From: Gaertneriomyces semiglobifer
Lineage: Eukaryota > Chytridiomycota > Chytridiomycetes > Spizellomycetales > Spizellomycetaceae
Direction of reading: 5' to 3'
Assembly: GCA_025558075.1 (NCBI GenBank)
Contig: JAHLKF010000009.1
Span: 186,001 to 250,000 of the forward strand
DNA length: 64,000 nt
Positions 57,313-64,000 of the stretch are shown piece after piece. The notes under the pieces are model-generated. The model was given only the letters and a program-made list of their open reading frames with translations, searched no databases and was not told where the DNA came from. Positions within the stretch are counted from its first letter, which is position 1. Every line of letters begins with the position of its first letter. Made by a program: the position numbers and the translations under genes.

Positions 57313-59628
57313 ATGACATCGGGATATGTAGCAAATCACCGCGAAGCGTTTCATTGCTTTCTCGCCAATCAATACAACTCCAGTGTTCAACAGCTTCAGC
57401 ACGCTGTTAATAGCGATCACGGGAACCTCGATCTGCAGCAATGGGCCGGAAGAAATAATGTCGTTCTCGACTTTTGGAAGGGCGCCATCAAGGGCGAGGC
57501 AATTTTGGACAGATTAAGAGGCGTCGAGCTGAAGGATTCAGTCATATCTCGGTGGAATGTTGCGGTTGGGTTGTGGTATCGCGGCTTGCTGGACGATGCA
57601 GTGCACATGCTCGAACCGATAATTGAAGGAAAAATGACGACTGAAGTGGCAACGAATACGGTAGACGGTAGACAAATACTTGCTGAACAGATGTTTTTCC
57701 GTGTCAGGGCACGCCTGCTAGCTGCCGAGTGTGTTGCAATGAAAGGACAAATCCCTCGTATGTACGTATTGCTAGGGAGCACCACCGAGGGAAAGGACTT
57801 GCAAAAAGATTTGAAGAAGACCCTATATGCAGAAGCTGACTGGGTTATGCTGTTTGGCGGGCGGCAAGAAGCTGAACGCAAACCTTTGAAATGGAGCATT
57901 AACGCTCAAATCAAGGTGCTGCTTGCTAGGGCGCATTTGGTTAATGGAGATGTTGAGGCGGCTACTGCCTCTCTGAGAGAACTAGATCAGAAGACCAAAG
58001 AGAAGAAAAAGATTGAACTGTTTCCGCGACAGCGGTCTTTGGTCTACGATATCAGGGCAAGGCTGGCCGCAATGAAAGGAATGTTTGATGTCGCGATGGA
58101 CTGGTCAGAAAAGATAACTTCTGGCATTGGTTTGGACGATGTCTTGCGAGCCGCATATTACGCTGGACTCGCTAAACTGATGAATTATAACATTTCCATT
58201 GCGACGAGCGAACCAGATGCGAAAGATGTGACCATGACGGCTGTGTATCACAACTCTGTGCTAGGATATTTGTGTCATCAAGAGACCAAGTATGCCACTG
58301 CCGCTGGTTACTTTGTCAAAGCTCGGAAACTGGCGGAAGCCATAAATAAGATGCCCCCGCAATTCGAGGAGGAAGAAGAGATGGAGGAATGGGAGAAGTT
58401 GCTTCTTTATTCGGATGACGAAGAGGAGCATGAGAGGAAGAAACCCGTTCCAGCACCACCCAAATTGGACCTAACGCCCGTCATTGACTACAACTTAAAT
58501 CAAAGTCTTGCCAAGCTACACTCATTACCGCCGGCGTCCGTATCATACCCAGAAGCTCTGTGCACCGCGTTCCTTCCTCGTTGTGTTCCGCCAGCTATTC
58601 GACAGGTTATCGAGACGTTGCCCGTGGTATCTTCGACCCAACCGCTGGAAATTCCGCTTGGTAAATTCAACACGCTTCATACTGTCCCCCGTGCCGCACA
58701 AACCGTACCTCCACCAGCCCTTCAACGTCTGGCAGAATTCCTATATAAACCTCCGGAAGATACTCCAACGTCCCATCTAAATGCCGGTATTCTGGTATTG
58801 ATGCACGCGCTGACGCTTCTCAACTTGCCAGACCGTGTCCTTCGGCTCACTCGCCAACTCTCTCAGCCTCTAACATCAACCCAAACACACCTAGCTAATT
58901 TGTATACAACTCGCGCACTACTTCTGCTGCCCCCATCTGTATCTGTGTCCATTCTCTCGGATCTGGATCCCACTCTGATATTCCCGCCGTTACCGAACCT
59001 GCCAAACCCGACGTCTCAAACCCCACCGCCACCTCACCCCGATCACGTCCCACCGGCGTGGCAGACGCTCCATGCAGCTCAAGCGAACCCACCAAGCGAC
59101 CCGCGTCTGCTTCGCATTCTGCGTAATAATCAGCGCATCTGTGAAGCATTGTGGGCTCGCATGGCGGACCCGCTCTCAGACACGGCATTGAAGTACCATG
59201 CTCAGGACGACCGCGGGGCCACCGAGCAGCAGAAATCAGAGGATGTGCGATTCCGGTTTTGGCAGATGCTGTCGACGATGCCGGATCGCTCCAAGACCAA
59301 CTATACTGGTCTCGGTGATCTGTTGGGTGGATATGCGCATGGACGCGTTAAAAAGAAGGACAAGAACAATAAGAGCAACAGCACATCTGCGGCCGCCACT
59401 GGACCGCCAAGTGCGAGTTCTCTGCAATTCCCATCTATGGGGGAGGATCCGATATTGCAAGAACAAGGGCAACCCTCAGGACAGGGTTGGCCGTCTGAGA
59501 GACGTGATGAACGTGACGGATCGCGTGCGGTATACGATTCAATGAATGACCTAGACACGAATCCGCAAGAGGTTGCTAGGAAGTTAGGATTCAATGTGGA
59601 GAAAGGCAAGTGGCACAAGAAGAAGTAA
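57313..59628 (+). CDS. TPR protein, CNOT10-like (CCR4-NOT complex)
   Basis: Single exon, 771 residues. TPR-type helical hairpins fill about 10-370: 'AFHCFLANQYNSSVQQLQHA', 'WNVAVGLWYRGLLDDAVHML', 'INAQIKVLLARAHLVNGD', 'VYHNSVLGYLCHQETKYATA'. Their order and spacing resemble CNOT10, which binds CNOT11 in the CCR4-NOT deadenylase. An acidic block (EEEEEMEEWE) lies near 355-385. After a Pro-rich segment (about 555-585) come a further TPR-like region and a basic, Lys/Asn/Ser-rich tail ending GKWHKKK. The assignment rests on repeat layout, not on a unique motif; another TPR scaffold is possible. The ATG at 57313 follows a frame break and is the first Met. Confidence 0.5.
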   Translation: MTSGYVANHREAFHCFLANQYNSSVQQLQHAVNSDHGNLDLQQWAGRNNVVLDFWKGAIKGEAILDRLRGVELKDSVISRWNVAVGLWYRGLLDDAVHMLEPIIEGKMTTEVATNTVDGRQILAEQMFFRVRARLLAAECVAMKGQIPRMYVLLGSTTEGKDLQKDLKKTLYAEADWVMLFGGRQEAERKPLKWSINAQIKVLLARAHLVNGDVEAATASLRELDQKTKEKKKIELFPRQRSLVYDIRARLAAMKGMFDVAMDWSEKITSGIGLDDVLRAAYYAGLAKLMNYNISIATSEPDAKDVTMTAVYHNSVLGYLCHQETKYATAAGYFVKARKLAEAINKMPPQFEEEEEMEEWEKLLLYSDDEEEHERKKPVPAPPKLDLTPVIDYNLNQSLAKLHSLPPASVSYPEALCTAFLPRCVPPAIRQVIETLPVVSSTQPLEIPLGKFNTLHTVPRAAQTVPPPALQRLAEFLYKPPEDTPTSHLNAGILVLMHALTLLNLPDRVLRLTRQLSQPLTSTQTHLANLYTTRALLLLPPSVSVSILSDLDPTLIFPPLPNLPNPTSQTPPPPHPDHVPPAWQTLHAAQANPPSDPRLLRILRNNQRICEALWARMADPLSDTALKYHAQDDRGATEQQKSEDVRFRFWQMLSTMPDRSKTNYTGLGDLLGGYAHGRVKKKDKNNKSNSTSAAATGPPSASSLQFPSMGEDPILQEQGQPSGQGWPSERRDERDGSRAVYDSMNDLDTNPQEVARKLGFNVEKGKWHKKK

Positions 59629-59770
59629 AGGTAGTGTTAAATATATCCGTCTGTGTAGGTGAGAATAAGAATATATGGTGCGGAAAATGTTCTCTGAGCA
59701 TGAATAGAGAGTCCAAAAAGATAACATCCAAAAAGTAACGCTTGTCCGATGGTCGGCAAGGATATATCTA

Positions 59771-60708
59771 TCAGTTCATCTTGCGATACTGGTGAAAGAG
59801 GATGTGGAGGATAGACCGGGGGTTGGTGTGCAGTCCTTATTACACGGCAGCAAGATACAACTCACCAAAGACGACATGAGTTTTGATTTATAAGGAGAGG
59901 CTGCAGGCTTGGCGGTAAGAGACGAGGAAGAATGCAAGCGCTTAGCAGGTGGGGCAAGAGTAGTAGCCGAGGAAGAGTCGCTGGGAGCGCTGCGTTTGAC
60001 GGGAGGGTTCAAACTGCCACGTCGAGTTGCAGCCAACTGGGCGTCTTTGCGCGCCTTGGACAGCAGGCCGCTCTCCTTTTTAGCACCACTGATGGTGGCA
60101 GCAGCGCCCCAGCCCTTTGACCTCTTTTTCGTCAGCGTGGCTGCCGTTGCATCTAACAAGACAGCCTTGCGTTTTTCTCGCTCAGCTTCGCCGATTTCTT
60201 TCATTTTCCGAAGCTTTTCGCCAATGCTGCTAGTTGCCTTTTTGCGGTCGTGCCGACATCTCATATAATGGTCCCTCCAGGTGACGGGTTTGGAAGGTTG
60301 AGTGGATGGAAAGTCGCGGAGACAATGTGTGCGCCATAGAGATTCGGTTTCGCCGATGATTTGTGGCGACGCCGACTCTAGTTTCTCCAACTAACAAAGA
60401 GGAAGACAAGGAAATAGGTATGAGCAAGAATGAGGAGGAGGGCAATGTTAGTTTGCCAATCTCCCTCCCCGCACCTGCACAGGAGTAGCTTTGATTAGCA
60501 CCCTCTTTATAAGATGAAAGGGAACCTTGCCCACGGATGGCAGCACTACATAAAGAAAACAGAGGTTCGAATACGCCGGGCCGTGGAAGCTCTCTGATGC
60601 GCATAACGAGCACCCACCATGCAGCCTTCTTTCGAGGGACCTCACACAGAGGTCGGTCAGCCTGCGGGGTTGGTTGACTGTCGGGGTGGTGTCTTCGTAT
60701 TCGTCCAT
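59771..60708 (-). CDS. elongin-A-like protein
   Basis: Minus-strand exons: 60708-60618, 60545-60475, 60390-59866, 59788-59771 (18 bases, YRKMN-stop), giving 705 bases and 234 residues. Introns are 72, 84 and 77 bp. The joined N-terminal part reads 'LTDLCVRSLERRLHVLPSVG', 'KVPFHLIKRVLIKATPVQ', 'LEKLESASPQIIGETESLW', 'HCLRDFP', 'TWRDHYMRC'. This is the elongin-A domain (elongin-BC-binding helix followed by an F-box-like fold). In animals and yeast (Ela1) it forms part of Pol II elongation and ubiquitin-ligase complexes. The protein lacks the N-terminal TFIIS-like domain of animal elongin A, as fungal forms do. The tail is basic and ends in a Ser/Pro/Lys stretch. Confidence 0.85.
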
Positions 60709-60798
60709 TGCAATCGAGAGGAGTGATTACAGGAATGAATGCACTTGTTCTGCAACAACCGAGCAAGTGGATGGAAAGACGTCTATGCTGGTCGACCT

Positions 60799-60819
60799 GT
60801 GTGTGTGTGTGTGTGTGTG
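60799..60819. repeat. (GT)10 microsatellite
   Basis: An uninterrupted GT run of about 20 bases, roughly 90 bases upstream of the elongin-A-like ATG (minus strand). Simple repeat, likely polymorphic in length. Confidence 0.95.
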
Positions 60820-61493
60820 GCTCTACTGCCGTCTACTTCCTTCCCTCAACTTCAAGTCGACCACCTCGACCCGACGTGATGCAATGGCCGAGGCATTGCC
60901 CAACTTACTCAGCCAACCCCTTCGCCCGGCGGCTGCTCGTCAAAAACAATTTGGTTTCGGCAACGCGGGAAAAACAGAAATAGAATTCATTCAATTGTCA
61001 TTACACAAAAGCTGCTTGCAACATTAAGTAAAGTAGATGGAGAAGAACATTTCGATGGCGGCCAAAGACGCTTTCACGAAGACAAGAAAGGTGGATGACA
61101 ATGATCGAGGATGCACAACGCAGAATGTCCGATCTATGGTTTTTCTCAACCGTAATGGCCCACTAGTGGCAACCCGGAAGAGACATAGAATATAGACCGG
61201 CCAGCTGATCGCACCCATATGGTATTCCCTTCATGCATGACCGCCGAACGACCCCGAAGGAAAGCTCAAGGCAACCAAGTATCCGGAAACACCGAGCACG
61301 AAAAGCGGTCTCTTTTCGATGGTCTGGCTGGAATTAGGCACTACTACGAGAGGTACAGTTCTTGCGAACACGACCTCGGTGTGCTTCCTTGCCAGAAGAA
61401 GTAATCCCATCGGTAAATACTCACCCGCAAAGTCGTCGGTGAGGATCAGTTCCAAATCCTTGTGTGAAAAGAGAAGCACCAGGCCATCCTCGC

Positions 61494-61632
61494 AGACTAG
61501 GATTGAAAATGACCTCATAGACGACTCGAGTCCCCGCGACCAGCAGCGGGTCTCTCAATGAGAGCCAAGCCTGAATCCTGGTGTACGAACGCAGGGTGCG
61601 AAGGTAGACTAGGATTAGAAATGACCTCATAG
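61494..61632. repeat. 27-base direct repeat resembling duplicated splice acceptors
   Basis: 61494-61520 and 61606-61632 match at 25 of 27 positions (AGACTAGGATT..AAATGACCTCATAG). Read on the minus strand each ends TCTAATCCTAG or TTCAATCCTAG, like an intron branch site plus acceptor. The sequences that follow on the minus strand are not similar to each other. Confidence 0.7.
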
Positions 61633-61975
61633 AGCGTATGCTACTGCCGTTTCCGACAATGAATGCTTGCGCAATTCTAATGAGCAAAATCAGGTCAGAT
61701 GACGTCCATCAAAGGTTTGCTATCAGAAACTCGCAATCAGCGTCCGTCAAGTTTCAGAGAGATAGTTATCATCGAAAAATGGCAAAAGAGCCACTCAGAC
61801 GGCTTTTCCTATCGTTTTTGTTGATCTCAACTCATCACGTTGTAACCTCCACGCGAATCTAACTAGTGCCAGACGGCGATGCTTACCTATTGGACTCCTT
61901 CAGACCAGAGAGGCCGAGCAGGTTGAGGTCGATGGATGAGAGAGAGAATGAGTAGGATCTCAGAGCTGGGCGCGG

Positions 61976-61983
61976 CTTTTATA
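61976..61983 (-). promoter_or_regulatory. TATA box on the minus strand
   Basis: The minus strand reads GTATAAAAGC, a strong TATA consensus. About 25-60 bases downstream comes a CT-rich stretch like a fungal transcription start region, then a consensus 5' splice site GTAAGC at 61886. No protein could be assembled, so the promoter is only suggested. Confidence 0.35.
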
Positions 61984-62155
61984 CCGTCGACATTCTTTTT
62001 GCCGTGGCTTAGATGGTCACGTGGTGGCACAGCACATCATGTAAGCAAGCTCAGGTGAACTCCGCTTTGACAAGCGCGTTAAGCTAACTTTCCATAATGC
62101 GGTCGGATCGCACTAATCTAGGCGGATTCCGTACTCGCTATCTCTCCGAAAGAGT

Positions 62156-63972
62156 ATGAGCATAATACCGCATCCACCGGAATGCCGGTCGCGATTAACG
62201 GTTGGAGCGTATTCGTACGTAGGTTTCTGGCAGCGGGTATACGTACACCTATCTTCATGGCATCTAACAGTGGCATTCTTCAGGCGCAAGTACAGGGATT
62301 TATACCGAGCGCATCAAGTGCAACGAGATGCCGTGTCATTAGCTGCTCAGCGAACGTTGCAAAAACTGGCGAATGAAACAAAAAGGCGGCAAAGGTACTT
62401 GGGTAATGCGGTGTTGTCTATGTTTAAAGGAAAATTAATGTATTTCACAACCAGAGAAGCAGAAGAAAGGCTTCGCCGTGAAACGGAACGACAGGAGGCT
62501 GAGCGTGAACGTATACTACGAGAAAGAAAGCAACGATTGCGAGCACATGAGGTACCACGGCCTCGAAGGGCACGAACTTCTCGACTTCGTGGGTCTTCAC
62601 CGCTAGAACGGGCCAGGCCATCTGGAAGCGCACCTCCCTCAATTCAAGATTCATCGTACGACCATTTGGCGGCGGAAGACTACTCGTACTGGACTATTCC
62701 GGACGATGTGTCATGGGAGCGTCCGATAAGCGCTCGTACTCGATGGACACAAGACGGTGTGTCCGCTACCGTGATCGTGTAGCCCATTCCTCAAGGCTGA
62801 TGCGCATTGTAGGTAGAAGTCATCTAAGTTACATCATTCCATTCAATGGCCGATCCGTGCGCATAGTCAAAGGGCGCTCGGTGGAGCTCAGAGATGGCGA
62901 AACGACGAGGTACGCTACAAAGCACATCAATTGCGCTTGACAAGCTCTAAATAAATTTGCAGTGATCCTCATCCACTAGAGCCCACAGGCAGCGCAACCA
63001 CCTCGCAGGAATCATTACCTCCTAAGAGCTCAATAGATGCGCTACCACCGGATATCCCATCTGCGAAGCAAGAAGAAAACGACGGTCACAGCAGTAAAGG
63101 ATTCGAGCGTCCAAAGCACGAGGCAGCAAACTCTCAAACAAGCACTCCATCAGTATTTCAACCCGGAAACCTGCCATTAACCGCACAGTCACCTAGGCAG
63201 CTCCCATCACCAAATCCCCGTCCCTTCTCCCGACTCACTCTACGTACACCCTCTGCACAACCTCGTCCAAATTCTGCCCGTCCTGTTAGTGCACGAACAA
63301 TAACATTTGCAGAAAAGGCTCAGGTTTGCGGTGGGAGTCTAGAAAGCTTGAGCAAGCTCGATGCATCACGGAGTCCGGTGTCGGCCATTGAACCTCCACA
63401 GCTGCCAAGTCCCTTTCAACCTCTCCCTGCAGTAGCAGTGAAAGCGCAATCCCATCCGCTACTCTCAAAGGAGGCACATATTTCAGAGTCAATCAAAACA
63501 ATGCTCCGACAAGATGCTCTCGCTTCACAAGTTTTGACACCTCATCCTCCTAATGCGGGCAGAGCACAATCAGCACTACCAAGGCCTGGAAGAACCTTGG
63601 TCGCCGCGGGCGGTAGTCTCATTCCCAGATGGAGAAGCGCGCCCGCTCTGAGTAGCCGAAATGTGACCACTTTTACACCTAGTATTGGTAAGTAGTCAGG
63701 GTGACAGCTGTCCCATTCGTGTGGTCTCATTGCCTTTCCGTTGTCCAGGGACTTCAGGCAGAATCTCCTTGTCAAACATCACGCAACCTCACCATCGCCT
63801 CAAACCTCACATCAACAAAACTGCAGCCACGAGGTCTGCCGGGTTTGCATCGAGCCTGGCCAGCCCACTTAATGCAACCTTTACAGCGTGCTCTTCGGAG
63901 GCGGAGCTTCGCCAGTCTATCGCGGACATTGACAAGGTTTTAGTAGAAAGATTGACAAAGCTGGGTTTATAG
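62156..63972 (+). CDS. unrecognised basic, proline/serine-rich protein with a coiled coil
   Basis: I do not recognise this family. Exons: 62156-62214, 62284-62756, 62813-62909, 62963-63687, 63749-63972, totalling 1,578 bases and 525 residues. Introns of 69, 56, 53 and 61 bp have consensus ends, two with a CTAAC-like branch. Residues about 20-135 are a charged helix ('AQRTLQKLANETKRRQRYLG', 'EAEERLRRETERQEAERERI'), probably coiled coil. A short compact block follows ('HLSYIIPFNGRSVRIVKGRS'). The middle 250 residues are Pro/Ser/Arg-rich and disordered ('RPNSARPVSARTITF'). The C-terminus is a short helix ('ELRQSIADIDKVLVERLTKL'). The layout recalls microtubule-associated or basal-body proteins, but nothing is diagnostic. 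Confidence 0.65.
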
Positions 63973-64000
63973 AGAGATTCTTGTAGAAGGAACGTTGTAA

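Larger units (their letters stand above)
60709..62155. other. 1.4-kb stretch: repeats and a possible minus-strand transcription unit
   Basis: It holds a (GT)n microsatellite, a TATA-like site on the minus strand (61976-61983), a pyrimidine-rich stretch with a GTAAGC donor at 61886 just downstream, and a 27-base direct repeat (61494, 61606) that looks like an intron 3' end on the minus strand. Minus-strand frames at 61687-61421 and 61518-61231 are partly hydrophobic but match no family. There may be a small multi-exon gene on the minus strand that I could not assemble. Confidence 0.35.

Noticed and set aside
60674..61027. 117-codon plus-strand frame starting in the GT microsatellite region
   Set aside because: It spans the microsatellite and the elongin-A-like promoter, with no family features.

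Overview
The window is nuclear DNA of a flagellated (zoosporic) fungus, most likely a chytrid-grade species. Fungal signs: a PKC1-type kinase (HR1-C2-C1-C1-kinase), an ALR/MNR-type CorA transporter, and dense short introns, mostly 50-75 bp, with CTAAC/CTGAC-like branch points. Flagellar signs: an axonemal dynein light chain (DNALI1/p28), IFT140 and a CEP70-like centrosomal protein. I cannot name the species. Exon joins below were built by hand by matching splice sites, reading phase and family motifs. For most multi-exon genes the summed exon length is an exact multiple of three.

Layout. 1-4628 (+): 3' part of a large helical-repeat protein. 4939-5655 (-): ribosomal protein uS14. 6225-9520 (-): five-membrane-span prominin-like protein. 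10151-11911 (-): pepsin-family aspartic protease, divergent from 12324-13611 (+) 3-hydroxyisobutyrate dehydrogenase. 13981-23290 (+): a complete 22-exon ATR-family checkpoint kinase. 23537-24559 (-) DNALI1 and 24798-29483 (+) IFT140 are head to head, 238 bp apart. 29704-~30370 (+): eS28. 30823-~34288 (-): protein kinase C, first exon unresolved. 34.3-36.6 kb: no clear gene. 36604-37788 (+): uL13. 38785-40564 (+): secreted histidine acid phosphatase. 40924-43801 (+): CorA Mg transporter. 43978-45433 (-): aminoacylase-1. 45645-48964 (-): bromodomain protein. Two identical tRNA-Ile(AAT) genes (49728 and 52531) flank an unrecognised gene (49973-52126). 52965-56681 (+): CEP70-like. 57313-59628 (+): CNOT10-like TPR protein. 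59771-60708 (-): elongin-A-like. 60.7-62.1 kb: repeats and a possible minus-strand promoter. 62156-63972 (+): unrecognised basic, proline-rich protein.

How the genes work together. This is a housekeeping neighbourhood, not a cluster for one pathway. Two themes stand out. Cilium genes are linked: DNALI1 and IFT140 share a short promoter region, with CEP70 elsewhere in the window. Three ribosomal protein genes have long introns or tiny coding exons, and two of them (uS14, eS28) share an identical 11-bp element at about the same distance upstream of the ATG. I see no transposase, CRISPR array, plasmid or virus-derived gene, and no obvious foreign island.
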